Shown here in pieces: positions 25,701 to 39,736 of a DNA stretch of 64,000 nucleotides (the stretch's first letter is position 1; every line of letters starts with the position of its first letter). The position numbers were made by a program, and so were the translations under genes. The stretch spans positions 1-64,000 of the forward strand of contig VZTI01003270.1 of assembly GCA_013397865.1 (NCBI GenBank), given 5' to 3'. The notes under the pieces are model-generated. The model searched no databases. It saw only the letters and a list, made by a program, of their open reading frames with translations, and was not told where the DNA came from. The stretch is from Struthidea cinerea. Its lineage: Eukaryota > Chordata > Aves > Passeriformes > Corcoracidae.

Positions 25701-28700
25701 ACTATAACTGCTGCTTTGAGAAGACAGTCAAATAATGATCCCCATATCCATGGCATAAATCTTTTTTTGTTAGGCTATGTTTTACCATTAGCATTTGGCC
25801 TTCCCATGCAATTACAGTTCATCAAGCACAAAAAGTATTTGTCAGTCTATTAATTTTCTGCTGGAATCCTCCATTATTGCTCACTTGAGTGTGCAGATCA
25901 AGCTTCTTCAGGATCCAGCTGGTAGTGACCGCTGTCATTAAAGAGGAATTCCAACCACTGCTCAGCCCTCCCCTGCATCAGTGACTCCTAACTTTCTCAT
26001 GCAAATTGCGTCAAGCCAAAAATGTCTGCGCCTGTTCTCAGTCCAGTGATGAATTATTTTGGAAAGCATGAGTAAAATCAGTTCAGTCACTTGAGTTAAG
26101 CCAGCATGAAAAATAAGCTGAGCTTTTGCCATATGTGCTGATTGAAATTTTCAAGCATGGAAATCTTAAAAATGGCTAATTCTCCACACGTCATTCCAGG
26201 TTGTTTTATAAATCCTCACAGAGGAAGGAAAAATTATTCATGGCTAATGAAAAATGGTTCAGTAATTGTAAACTTATGAGCATTTAAAGTCACACATTTG
26301 TTTAAATTTTCCTTGAAATAAGGGATGAGTTAACGCTGCTCAAGTTTAAAGCTAATCAATTACCAATAATGCCCCCTGCTTTAAGTCTGTTTTAGCATAC
26401 AGTAAGTGTGCCTGTATCACATTTTTAAGTATTTTTTCTTTAAAAAAATACAATAAATAACACTGACACAACATTCGTGAATCATGATCTAGGATTCTAA
26501 GATATTCCCAGAAATATGTGATTCCTCCAATATCAACTCTACCGTATACAAAACATTTCAGTGCTTACAGTGACTGCTCTGCACCGTGTGAATCTTGATG
26601 ACCTATTTTTTTCTGTTATTTAAACTGCTATCTTACACACAATATACAGAAAGAATACAGTGGCTAAAACAACAAAAGTACGCTATGGGATAGCGACAGC
26701 TCCAGGCAAGAGGCAGGGAGGGAGGAAGAACGGGCTGTGCAGTAAACACAACCATATTACCCACAAGTCGGGGTACACCAAGCTTGTGAGTCGCTGCTCA
26801 CAGAGAAAAGGGGAAGAAGCTTTGAGCTTTTGGACCCTGCCTCACTAAATTAGCATTCGCTCACACAATGCAGGAGCCAAAATTTCCTTGGGTCTCCATA
26901 GAGTCTAATGGAAGGAGACAAATTCCACTTTAGGAGCTTTCAGCTTTGAAGACAATTGAGGGCCAGGGAAAGTGAGATATCATTTCAGTGCATCATTACA
27001 GGTATGACAGTACCTGTCATCTTGGATTTATTTTATGTGACAGCCTTGGAGGTAAAGTCTGGAATTATGGCAGATATAGGGTTAAAACAGTCAAAAAAAG
27101 TATAAAAGAAGAAAGTAGGGTAAAAATACTGAGATGAAGCAAATGAAAAAAAGCTATAGTGCAGAGCATATGAGAAGATTAAAAGACCTACAATCCTTTA
27201 AGGAAATACCACTACCTAAAATGCAAATCAGTGAAGAGTATTGAGCTATTGAGACTATTTTTCTCTCCTAATTTCCTAACTGATCTCTCTGTTGAAAGCT
27301 TGATCCATCTAGAATTAAAAGGACAAAAAAGTGCATAAAAATGAAATAAGGATCTCAGAATCTGGCCTCTAGCACTTTCACCTGACCTATTTTTCACATC
27401 ATCACTAACAAGCTACAGCTTTATGTTAGAAAGGTAAAGCACCTGTGTAATCGTAGTCAATAGTGCTCTCATTAAGAGTAACTAATGTTCTTACAATTGT
27501 TTGAAACACTTTATTTGCTATAGGAGCAAGGTCAAAGTCTTGCAGAAGTAAATAAATTGTAGCAGTGTTTGTGCTAGTTGAGAACACCTGCAGCTATTCC
27601 TCAGACCCGATGGTCAATGTCACTAACCTAACCTGGGAAGTAATGATATGAAAGTAATGATCTTGTCAGATAAATAATCTTGCTGTTTTTAAAGATAAGG
27701 ACTTAAAAAAAAAAACAAAAAAACCAAACCCTCCCACCCTACAATAATATTTTACCGTAACTTTTAAACATCTATTAAGTCACTGTAAAATCAACATCAT
27801 GGGATCGGTGCCTTCCATGGTGCATTTACATCTACATTTATTCCTTTATATTTCATTTTAGTGGAGTTGCATGTGTTCAACTGCGCCAAATATCCATGTG
27901 TACACTGCTCCATGTTCACATTGAAGTGCTCCGGGACACGTCCATACAGGTTTGTTCACATGTCTGCTGGATCTGACCAGAGCACAGACTCTATCACTCA
28001 GACAGCATCCAAATGCTTTTGAAACGATACATGTAATAGTTGATCTCAGTTGTGAACTGAGTCTATATGCTGCAGAGCTAATACCTTGATGCTAGTCAAT
28101 CACCAAATGCTCTCCGTGAGAAAATGCCTGCTGCCTCGAGCTATATTTTAGATTAAAGTCAGATCAGTGTTAGGTTTTTTATGTATTATATATTTGTATT
28201 ACATTTTTAAACTTTTCTTGGAAGTTTTACACCAATATAAACACATTACAGAGAGATTAATATATTTTAACCATTTTGATTCTTTCACAGTATGTCATAA
28301 TTGTGAAGTCCTCATGTAACCACTCCCTGTGAAAACCGATACCAAAAAAAAATCTTTCATCTTGCTAGTAGTGTGAACAGATGCCAGTAATGGTGGATCC
28401 TTCTACCTCTAACAGAGCAGACATTACTGAACAGACAATCCATTCATATGAGAAACTAGGAGTAGGACACCTGATATATATCTGCCCCATGCTAAGACAG
28501 CGGGGATTCTCTGATTTGCACAGGATTTTCAACCAACGTGCAGCAGCTGCATATTTTCACTGGAAGGGTTTTCGTTATGGCCCTTTTCCTCTATCAGTAA
28601 CTGCTTAGTGGCTAGTATGTATAAACAGTGTGGAAGAGAGCAGAACTCATTTTTCTTTTACCTCAGGGGTTTAAAACTTATTTTGACAGGAAATTTAATC

Positions 28701-31700
28701 ACTTGACTATAAGTTAAGGGAGCAGGAGATGCTCTGCACTCTTCTTGGTGTCGTTATGGCACTGCATAGCCAAGAGAACAAAGATTCCATGAGAGGTAAT
28801 GCTTCAGCAAGACTGCAGCTGAGGGTCAAAGCTTCTCAGTTCCCATACTGAGAATAAAGTCACTTTTTAAAATCACCTCTACTTCCCTCCTGTGACTTTT
28901 ACAGGTTGGCAACCTGCAGGCTTCCAGAATGGGCAAAAGGACACAGTCATCATGTGGCCACATTGCACACATGCCTGATAACCCGGTGTCTCAAACCTCC
29001 TGGAATGTGACAGGACTATTTTAGCTGAAATCCAGTTCATGAATCTGAATCAGGATTTTAATTTGTGGAGCTATAAATATTGTGTGAATATCTATATCTT
29101 CACTCAACACAAGGATGGGGTATTCCAAGCATTGTCACTGAGGTGTGTTTTTGCAAGTGTACTGATGAAAATAAAATACACAGGGCCCTGAAGACCCTCA
29201 GTGAACCAAAAACTGTTGCCATCTGTTATCCTTTCAGTTAATTCAATCTCTAACTCCAACAGCTACAACTCAGTGCCAAATATATGAAGCAGTGCTGCCA
29301 TCTGAGAAGCATTTGAGTAAGTCCTGAGAACAGAGCATATACTGAACACCACCTTACACTTAGTAAATAACTTCTGCTTAACATTAAACCTCCTTGTACT
29401 TCTGACGCGGTTGCCTAGTTGCAAATGCAATGTCAGGTATTTTTGTCTTGCACAAGACTATGCTTCTACGAGCAATTACAATCTAATTAAAGTCATTAAT
29501 GTTTATGCCCTAGGGAAACATTCAGTTATTTGTAGGCATCTGAGTTTTTCCTGTCTTCCGATCCTTGTTGTAATATATGCTTTGTTGAGCACTTCTAAAT
29601 ATCCACAAGTTACCTCACTTGCCACCTTAAAGCTGTGCCACCCTATAGCCTATGGCACTGTTTTCAGTGCTTCTATCTAGAATTATACTGAATAAAAATG
29701 GGTAATATATCTATTAAGGTTTCAGAACTGGAGCTACAGTTTTTGAAGGCAGGGTTTTTTTTCCTTTTACCAAAGAATGTTCAAGTTTTCATGCCATAAA
29801 TCATGCCTTAATCAGAGTTCAGAATTGTCTGTGCCTGTCAAATGCAAGCAGATCCCTAGGAGTGTCTGAAAGAATACACCAGTGATTTCAGAACCTAGAG
29901 CACTACTATAATCTTCTACAAAAACTATTTTGGAGCTAGGAAATATCAGTGAGGTAAAGATTTTTAGATAGGGTTTGAAAATTTCCTATTATTTACCAAT
30001 TATAGAGCAAATCTTCTCACCACTAAATTAATAATGTTTTGTAAAGTGCTAGGGTTTTATTTTCAGAGGTCTGCTGGGACTTGATCCATAGACATTAAAG
30101 CAATCCTAAGGATCCCACTGATTTAAGTAAGCTCTAGAGCTAACTTTGGTATCTCTCTTAGTGTCAGTCCACAGGCCACGAGGCAAAAGAAGGAAGAGTG
30201 CCATCATTACCACAGGGTGTCTCTAATAACTGCCCAGGCTTCCAGGTTAGGACTTTTTCTGCTTGGAACTGAGAATGTTTGGGTGCAAGGTGAAGCAGCC
30301 AGCCAAAGAGCACATGATTTCATTTCAAGCAATCCAACTCAATTACTGCAGAGGGTGTGGGAAGTGATCTGTCTGTATCACTGCTGTCAGACCAAGGGAG
30401 GATCACTGCCGATGGCCTGTGACAAGCAAAACATTTTCATGGCTGTGCCTACTAGTCTATCAGCAAAAAATGTTCCCATAACTTCAGAGGAAAAGGGATT
30501 TTAACTACAGCTGTGAAAAAAGTATTTCCTCATGTAAGTCCACATTTCAAATATTTTTCACTCCACATGAGTGTGAAACTAAAACTTCTTGAAGGTTTTC
30601 ACCAAGAGAAAGCATGCTTTCCCTGGCACTTCCAGATCAGGTTCAACACAGTGTACAACCTGGTCTAAACAAGGGGTGTAAGTTTAAGCCTTTTTCTAAC
30701 ATATCATGAGCACCAGGCTGTCTTGGGGAGGAACTGTTGCATATATACCCTATCTACAAACACTCAAACATTTTACTGCAGTCAGGACCTGATCCCAGTA
30801 GAGTTTGTGAACTCGATTGTTGTGATTTGGGATGTCTGATTGTCCATCTTTATCTCTCTCCAGCACGGGGTCAAGATAGCTGTCCCAAACTAAGCTAAAT
30901 ATACTTCAGTTTGACAACCAGTCATTTAATAACAAAAGTCACGTCAGTAAAATATTCCCAACCAGTGACAGTAATGCTCCTTTTGGAACTCATTCTAAAT
31001 AGCAATCAGCATGGCCAGCCTGACCTTGTCTGAAATCTGTTCAAAACAGATTTAATTAATGAGACTAGAGAGCTAGAACAGAGTCCGACATGGCCTGTAT
31101 TCTCCACAGACTGGGGCATTTTTTTAGCTGGAGTGCCCTTTAGTAGGGGTCTGCTGCCCATACAGTACAGTCCCATGGCCAAGGCAGTATGGGTCATTAA
31201 TGTGGAGTCAGCAGGACTTAAGCACATATTGTTACATACAAGTTGTTCTAGATATGGATTATGAAATAATTGATCCTTGGGAATTATTCTTAATATCTGC
31301 AGAATTAAGAAATCCAGGCAGACATTCTGTCTCAATAGAGTAAGCATAATTTTATTTACAATGTTTTTAAAGCTGACATAAGAATATGTACAGAAATAGT
31401 CTTCTTTCTACAAACTGTTGCATTCACAATCCTAGGGAAAAAAAGTAAAAGATAAAATATTTTTCTCTATTTTCAAACCAGAAATATGTCAAGCAGTTCT
31501 GAACAGCTGAGTTGCTTGTGTTACTCAGGAGAAGTGTTCATCTACCTTTAGGCATGTAAACTCCATATATTTCAGGTTCCTTCAGCATACATTGTTTAGT
31601 GTTCATATCAGGACATCAACATTATGCTGAAAAGGTTTAATTATCTGCTACTTACATCACATATCTCCAGCCCACACTTTACGGTCCAAGCTATTAACAG

Positions 31701-34700
31701 AAAGTTTGGAATATGACTACAGGTTAAAATGGATTTATTTGATTAATGTGTGTATACAAGTGTGGGTTCTCTTGTGAACTATTCAAGTGTTGAGTTTAAT
31801 TGAGCTACAGCTGGTGCTGACTGTGTTTTCAGAGAGTAGGGATTTACTGACTGATTGACTGTCTCTCCCTTTTAACCTCGATGAAGATGCGTTCAGTAAG
31901 AAGTGAAATTTCCTGATGATACAGGGAGAATAGAAAAAATAAAAGAGCAATAATCTGAATGAAAATAAGAGCACGTAAAATCAAGTAGTTTATATAAAAG
32001 GAATGAAACTAGACACACCAGTTAGAAAATGCATGAAATCAGGGATTTTGTTTGTAAATCTCCAATTCAACTGGGGAAGAAGGAAGAAGAAAAAAAAAAA
32101 AACAAATAAGAGCTAATATTCCAATGACAATGCAAATCTCCTTTGGAGAGGCAGAATAAATTAAATTAATGAACTTTTAAAACCCTTCAGCTGAGAACCT
32201 CTCTCCCTTGTTGGCAGAGATAGATACAGCTGTTCAAATGGTACAGCAGAGGGAAAGCAGAAAAGCAGGAAAAAAAAGAAATTTAAAAAAATTTTCTTCC
32301 CTGCTCAAGGATGTCAAACATCCTGTGTGACTTGTCATAAGTACTGCTTATCCTAAGGAAAAGCAGTGAAACCAAATGCAAATTGCCAGGGTGTCACCAA
32401 AAGTATAAAAAAGAAATTGAGCTATCCAGTTAGAAACAAAACAAAAACAAGTAAAATCCCCCAAACCTCCATAGGCTTCATTATTTGAAAAAGCATTGCA
32501 AAATTTAACACTTGTCATCATTTTGCCTGAATAGAAGTTCTGGACAATGATCCAGAAAGAGGCCACCACAAGGACTCTTTCTAGTTATTCTGGACGTGCA
32601 AAACCAACACTCCACATCTATCCTGCCCCTATTCCACCTTCCTTTAACACAGCACATCCTGCCCTTCTGTAGGTGGGAAAGTCACTTCTCTGCTTCAGGT
32701 TTTTCTTCTGTTTGACCTTTCCTCTTTTTCACCAGTAATGCCATTGCTGTCTTTCCATAAAACATGTTCTGTTCTTTACATGAAGGTTTAATATACCTTT
32801 TTTTTTCCTCCCTTGCAGGGAAGAAATACAGTAATTTTTAATTCTCCTTAACATATATCTTGTTGCCGCCCAAAGTTATAAATTAAGATGTTCCAGAAAT
32901 ACAGTTTTTCATGATGTGTTTTCATTCACTGAGAAAGAATGGGCTCGATGCCAAAATAATTGAGGAAATCTAATTATTTAGAAAATCTTAGTTGATCTGA
33001 ATAATGTCCCTACTATGATTTTGTATGTACAGTCTAGGAAGCTGTAACATCAGATTTAAGGTTTGAAAATCTCAACTGTCATCTGACTCAATGGGTCATG
33101 GAAGCAGATGTACTTCTAAAAACACACATGGGAGCTGGGAGTGAAGACATGCAATATGTGGGACTGTGATGCCATCATGTCACTGAGAATTTTGTCTTTT
33201 AACTTGGATTTCAAAGCATAAAGCTCTTCTAGTTGGCCAATCTTAAGCTCCTCTCCTCAGTGTTGTGGCTTCTCTCCTGTTCTATAACCCTGGTTACCAG
33301 ATATATCTATCAACAGATGGCTCATTGGGAGAACCGGCTCCCTTTGGCACAGGGGGGCACCAACCAGGAAAGAGCGATGTGCTCAATATATTATGCAATA
33401 AAATATGAAGCTTGAGCTCAAATGACAGAGCCTATTCCTGGTAAATGAGATCTGACAAGTCTAAAGAATATATTGAAAGTGTAAGATTTTATTCACATGC
33501 TAGTCAGAAAAACTCCTCAAAAATACCTATCCTTATCCATCCGTCTCAGAGGAATTCAATGCACACAAACATTAAAAAAACAGAGTAATAAAAAAAAACA
33601 AACCCACACAAAACCACCAGAAAATATACACACTCTCAGTAATAACCTCTGATCACTGAGTATCAGGATGGCAGAGAGAGCCATAAATTCCCCAAGTTCT
33701 TTGTTAGAGCGTGCACAATACATACAGTGCAGAATAAGAATGAGTAGGTGCTTTTACTGTGACACTTCTTTAAAGCGTGTCCCATTCGTACAGATGGAAA
33801 AGAAACAAATTGTGAAGAAAAGTTGCTGAGAGTCCTTTATACTTAGCAGAGTACAGAGAAGGTGTTTACAGTGTGGTATCTCCTCCTTTCTTCCTCTAAG
33901 TATAGTCTATTCTCTACACCAGAAATAAATTAGTTCTCTTTCCTGATTTTATGAAGAACATTTAGAAGAGAGATACAAGTATGGAATAAATTTAAAGTAT
34001 TAGTGGGAAAATAATGTAAAAACATTTATAAACATTAACAAGCTGAATTTTAAGAAATTGTACCAAGATTGACAGCTATTGCTCCATCCTTGCAGGTTTG
34101 CATGTACATTACCAAATATACCAACACTGTATTCCCATTTTATTCCAGCAAAAGGAGATAGCCTTTGCTTTGGCCAGCAAGTCTGTTACTTCTTCTGTGC
34201 TAATTAAAAGCAAAGCCATAAAGCTTCTAATTCCTACAAGGATGTATTGAAATTCCACAATTTTTTTATTATCTTCCTCCAAAGTACTATTTATAAATCC
34301 TGTCTTGATCGCTTTTCTGCAAGCTATTTGTAAAGCACATTCACTTGCAGAGTAATCTGGCTCCACCAAGTGATGATTGCTGCAATTGCTAGTCTACACC
34401 TGGACCTAAGATAACACAAATGGGTACTAAATATTAAACTAATTTGGTAACATGGGATTTTGCTGGATAGCTTTGAAATTCATTATATCATACATTTTAA
34501 ATAGATTATCTTGTAGTGTAGATGGTAGGTGAAAACACTGAAGCAATGCAAGGAACTTATTTGTCCCACTGGATGATGATGAAATTTTCTCTTACAAAAG
34601 TACCCATTGGATTACTATTAGTAAGTCCACCAAAAACACCTGTGAGAATAATTGTAGGAAGGTAGGAGGGGGGCAGGAGAGTAAATTATTTTCCTGAAAT

Positions 34701-36130
34701 TCATTCCACACCTTCCAGGTGCAGATAGGTAATGAGAGAAAGCCTGCTGGAATATCAGGAATGTGTATGAATGAACTTGCTACACGATCCTTAATGTAAG
34801 GTCTGAAAGAACATGCTCTGGACAATTAAAAACAAAGTGGATGGAAATCACAGGTGTAAGGAAGATCAGTATAAAATGAATTCTGCAATACTATTTTTGA
34901 ATGATGGCACATTCTGAAAGGGAAGTTTTTAAAGCACTTCAGGTGGCCAGGGAGACACGATGAAAAGCCTGACAGTGCAACTGAAATTGCTTCGGATGCT
35001 GCCTGCATTGACTTTGTGAACCCACCCAAAGACCCCAGCCTTAGCTTTTGCAAGCTCATGGGGACATGAAAAAGTAGCTCTGCTGAAATTTGAAACTACC
35101 ATGATGCAGTTGATAGGTTTTAAATATCACTGTTAGTCAATAGTGAATTTCACCATAAACAGCAGGATTTGCTTTATCATCATTGTTACTTGCAGTTGTT
35201 ATTTTTGGTGAAGAAGACTATGGAAAGGCTGAGCAAATTGTCTTTTGCTACCTTAGAGTTTTACTTTGATTAATTCTTAACAGAAAAAACAATAGAAGGG
35301 GTCAGCACCTACTAGAAAGAATCATAAACCCACGCACCTGGATACACATATGTGCACTCACACATGGGGCACACAAACTATTAGAAATTAATTTAATATA
35401 TTAATACCTTTGGATTATAGTTCTCTCTGCCATTTCCCTAGCTATACAATAACACAGTGTTTATTGATGTGCTCTCCTCCTTTGAAAAGACTGGTTGAGG
35501 AGGAAGCCTGCTCCACATCACAGGAGATAACTCAGTATGCCCAAGGGAGAGAAAGCCAGAGGGGACCACAAGAAGGAATAGACAGGACACTCACAACAAA
35601 GAACAGCCTGGCTCCAGAAAGACTGGGAAGAACTTGCAAACAGGACTACACAGAAATTGTGGGCACCCAGCAGCTCAAACCTAGGGTCTGTCTGCAGCGA
35701 TAGTGGACAAGAAGAGAACAATGCATAAATCCTTTTTCTGTGGTGTCACCTCAACTTCCTTTAAGTTTTCTTTATATAAAAAAGTAGAAATGCAACTATT
35801 TATTTAAATAAAGTTTCGCTTTTTTTAGTCTAGCATTTTTTGGATCTTTTGGGGGAGCTTATTATAAGATGAAAGCCTGAGGAATTTCACATCAAAGCTG
35901 TATTACACTCTGCATCTTGTCACAGGAGGGAACAGGCAACCTTGCAGGCCAATAGAAGCTGCTAGTGTCCTAGATCCTGGTGTTATTCTGAGAAAGAGAA
36001 GGGGGTATGAATAAAATAGCAAGGAAAATCACCTCTGGATCTGAACTGACTCCTTTTGAAGAACACATTCAGTGCTTCTAAAAGCCAGATTTTTGCTCAG
36101 ATTCTTTGTTAATCTGACACTGTGCCTAAG

Positions 36131-36150
36131 GTGGGGGGTGGGGGGGGGGG
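36131..36150 (+). repeat. G-rich tract with quadruplex potential
   Basis: A run of six G, one T, then eleven G on the plus strand. Four G-triplets can be drawn from it, so it satisfies a simple G-quadruplex pattern. As a homopolymer its exact length may be misassembled. Confidence 0.7.
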
Positions 36151-37100
36151 AATTACACTTACTCTCCTGCTGAAGATCAGGGGCAAATAAAAATCTTGGG
36201 GTTTTTTCCTATATTTTTACCAATATTCTGTCCTTAGCATTCTAGGACTTTATTCCTTTGAAGTTGCAGACTTTTTATGATTTATGGACTTAAGTATCAA
36301 TTAGCGAGAAAAGCAATCCTTGGAATCCTGAACAATTAGTGTCAGTGTTATTGTCTCTAACAAATGCTAGCAACACCAAATTCCACTGGCCCATAAGAAG
36401 ATACCCAGTCTAGGGTTAAAATCATAGTTATCCCAAACTGTAAATTGACTGTTTAGCAAACAGCAGCTTAATCAAAAAGCAGAGAGCAATAAGCTGGCAG
36501 AATACAATACATATTAAAAGCAGAAAGTGTAGATCTTAGTAAAATCTGTGCTGAAGACTGCACTGAAGAAAATAAATACTCAGTTGAAATGTCTGGTAAT
36601 TTTGCATTTAAAATGGACTTTGGTGCAAGATTTCAGGATTAAAAAAAGCCGAAGTGAGTTTTCATGAGGCAACAGATAAGCTACAATAAGCCAGTACTAA
36701 GGCAGACACATGAAAATACTATTTCTAGCAAAAGGATTATGGCAACTGCAGACTCCCTCATTGCTTCCTCACTAGTTAGTACTCCAGTTGACTACAGAAG
36801 ACCACACACTGAGACCTAAGCCTCTTTACTATCAAATAATGAACAGTCTGACAAATTATATAAAAATAACAGAATTAAAACGGGTTTGCAGCTGGGTAAT
36901 ATGTGGTTGTTCAGCCCACAGGCAATCAGATAAAATATGGTGTGCACATTGAGCTCCTATTTTAAGCATAGCAGTATCTTCCTCCTATTTCTAGAACTTC
37001 TGTGTTTCTAGACCTCTTAAAAAAATAAGAAAAAGAAAACAAAAGGGATGCCTAGGGTAAGCATCATTTCTTAGCTGGCCTAAGGTGACCAGGAGTATCT

Positions 37101-37118
37101 GTATGTGTGTGTGTGTGT
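37101..37118. repeat. (TG)n microsatellite
   Basis: A short run of about eight TG dinucleotides with one interruption near its start. Confidence 0.85.
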
Positions 37119-39460
37119 TATTTCCTTTGCTGACTGGGGCAGTAGACAGGGTATCTGATGGAGGTGCAATAGTACCTGCAGCAATTAAACTAGGAAAGCC
37201 AGAAATAAGTAGCTTTATCTAAATGTATATAACAGGAACCAAAGACTCTTCTGCAACAATCTACATCTACTTTCCAGCACAAAAACGGTAGGAGAGATGT
37301 GTAGGAAGGTGACTGCATGTTGAGTGGGCTCCATGTCTGCAATTTCATTTTCTCTATATCATCTTCACAGAAAACTGTCATTTGAGCATCTCTGTTCAGA
37401 TTTGTGCTTATTTCTTGGTAAACAAGTACTTCAATCTAATTTATCTCATGACATTTCTATGAAACTGCTTTGTACTAAAGCATTTTGAAAATCTTCTATT
37501 AGGTCTCCTCCCAACCTTTTATTTTAGCAATTGTTGGCTTAACTACAGTGAAAATCTTTCTGGGAACATACTGATTACATTAAATTTTGTGACCTAATAG
37601 TTTAATTAATTTTTTCTGTAATATTCCAGCATTTTACAATTACTTTATCATGACAAATGCTGTGTTCTCTTTCTATTGATTTAAATAGTTCAGATTGAAG
37701 GAAATTGGGTCACAGCATCTCATTTTTCAAATGTTCTTGCATTTTTAAATATTTGAATTACACAAAATAAACCATGGAACAGCCATTAAAACATAGTCTT
37801 TTTCAACACACTGGTTTTTTGCTTCCTCTTTCTTAATACAATCCCTAGTTCTTACCATACCTATTGTGTCTGCCTACAAATATAAAATAACAATATTGTA
37901 TCTTTTTATGCTGATTTCTTCAATAAAACTGACAGAAAATATTCTGAAAGGACAGAAAATCAGATGAAATTGTGGGAATGAAAAGCTGTAACACTGGATA
38001 CTACAGTACAGTTGCAAAGCATGATAATAGAATGATAAAAGGTACTGAGATACAGAGGAACACAAGAACAGAAAAGCGCAAAGATAACAGACCTTGGAGA
38101 ATTCTGCCTCTGTTCCACTTTTCTGTCAGTCAAAAACCTTGTCATGCTTGAAGTTCACATCAGCAGTAGTTCAGCTGTCTTTCCATATCTCTTTACCATT
38201 GTCATGTCACTTACAGGTTTTGCTGGTGACAGATCCATTTCAACTGTTCAAGTAAACATCAGGATGTTAGTGGCAGGCTAAGCTACAGAAACAAAACATC
38301 CTCAAACCTTAGAAGCCATTTTAATGTCAAATGTTATAACGTCATTTTGGCCATACAGTTATGATTTCAGTTGATCCTCACGAGTATTTGTCATTCAAAC
38401 CCCTCACTTCCTCAAAAGAAACAGCAGCCTTAGTGTGAGTAGATCCATTATTAACAGAAGCACTGAATGATGGTTGCAGTGTATTCCTTTCTTCTAGAAC
38501 TGACCAGTCTTTTTTTGCTTTTGTTTTCTGTCTGGTATTACCCACAGCATTTCCCACTAAGTGTTTAAGTAATAAAATAATCCTGTTTATTTTAATATGG
38601 GCAACATACCTAGAGCAGAACCAAATGGAGTGCTACGGAGTAATGGTGTTTGCTTCTTTTTCTATCCTTGACTGTTATGGCTAAATAAATTATTATACCC
38701 TATTGTCCCCCTGTCTACCCTATCTTGTTCTCTGTGGTGGACTGAAGTCAGTAAAAAGTGTTTGCGCAGGACCTCTTGTGAGAGAGCAAAGTGTCAATCT
38801 ATATCTCTGTCTCCTACGTATGAACAATGATTAGCTCTCTGAAAGTCACTCACCCATGACCCAAACCTAGGAGAGCTGACTGCAGCAATACAACCCCAGC
38901 AGGAAGGAAAATTGCTTTTCCACACTTCAAAAAAATCCTCCTTAACCAAATATTCTGATCTAGAGGCAGTGCTGGCTGTCAAGACATTTTTTCCCTACCC
39001 AGTACCAGTGTGCTCCAGCCAATGAGCATGCCAAATGCTGCTGTTAATTTCTTCACTCTTCTGTCTTTCATCATGTTTTACCAGTGGCTTTAGGAGCCAG
39101 TAAGGATTGTACACACTACTACAAGGCCACAAATAAATACTTGTATTTAATGTGTACATATAGAGTAGCTGTGTTTAAAGAGAAAGCTAAAAGCAAAGAG
39201 ATCAGCTCTAACCCCAGGTTTACCCATATAAACCAAGACCCTCTCCACTGACACCACAGCATCTATAGAAAGAAGTTATGTAAGTGGGAAGCTGGTGGCA
39301 CTCTGCTCCATCAGGATCCAGGATTCCTGCACTTATTATCGTATGATTAATATTCACCTCTCAGATTATGACAGGTGTATTAGCTTTAAGAAAAGCTACA
39401 CTAAAATATATTCTTGTATCCATGAATGAGTTTTGTTCCATTATGCCTGATAGTATCAGT

Positions 39461-39511
39461 ATCATCATCACCATCATGATCATCATCATCATCATCATCA
39501 TCATTAGCATC
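39461..39511. repeat. (ATC)n microsatellite
   Basis: Tandem ATC trinucleotides with a few interruptions (CACC, ATG) near the left end and nine or so uninterrupted units on the right. It lies in non-coding sequence. Confidence 0.9.
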
Positions 39512-39700
39512 AAGATCCACTAGGCAGGTCATTTTTGCCCTTGTCTTTTTATGCTACAATTCTAACGGTGGCATATTCTACTCCTGAGCCATTTAGTCAT
39601 CAGGAAAAAATGGGTAATAACTGGTGGAAAGCCACATATTTGTACAAGCAGTAGAAGGAAAAGAAATAGTTTTGTCAGTAAATATTCCATTCAGTGGTTA

Positions 39701-39736
39701 AAAACAAACAAACAAACAAACAAACAAACAAAAAAA
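39701..39736. repeat. (AAAC)n microsatellite
   Basis: About seven AAAC units followed by a short A run. It might be the remnant tail of a retroposon, but no element body is recognisable on its 5' side. Confidence 0.9.

Larger units (their letters stand above)
16716..39460. other. Long intergenic stretch (gene desert), no gene seen
   Basis: About 22.7 kb with no supportable exon on either strand; the longest open frames are about 110 codons and lack domains or splice signals in frame. A comparatively GC-richer patch lies at about 20640-21080. Stretches such as 19560-19740 and 25860-26400 are dense in ATTA, octamer-like and E-box-like words, but I cannot test them for conservation. Simple repeats are listed separately. 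Confidence 0.6.
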
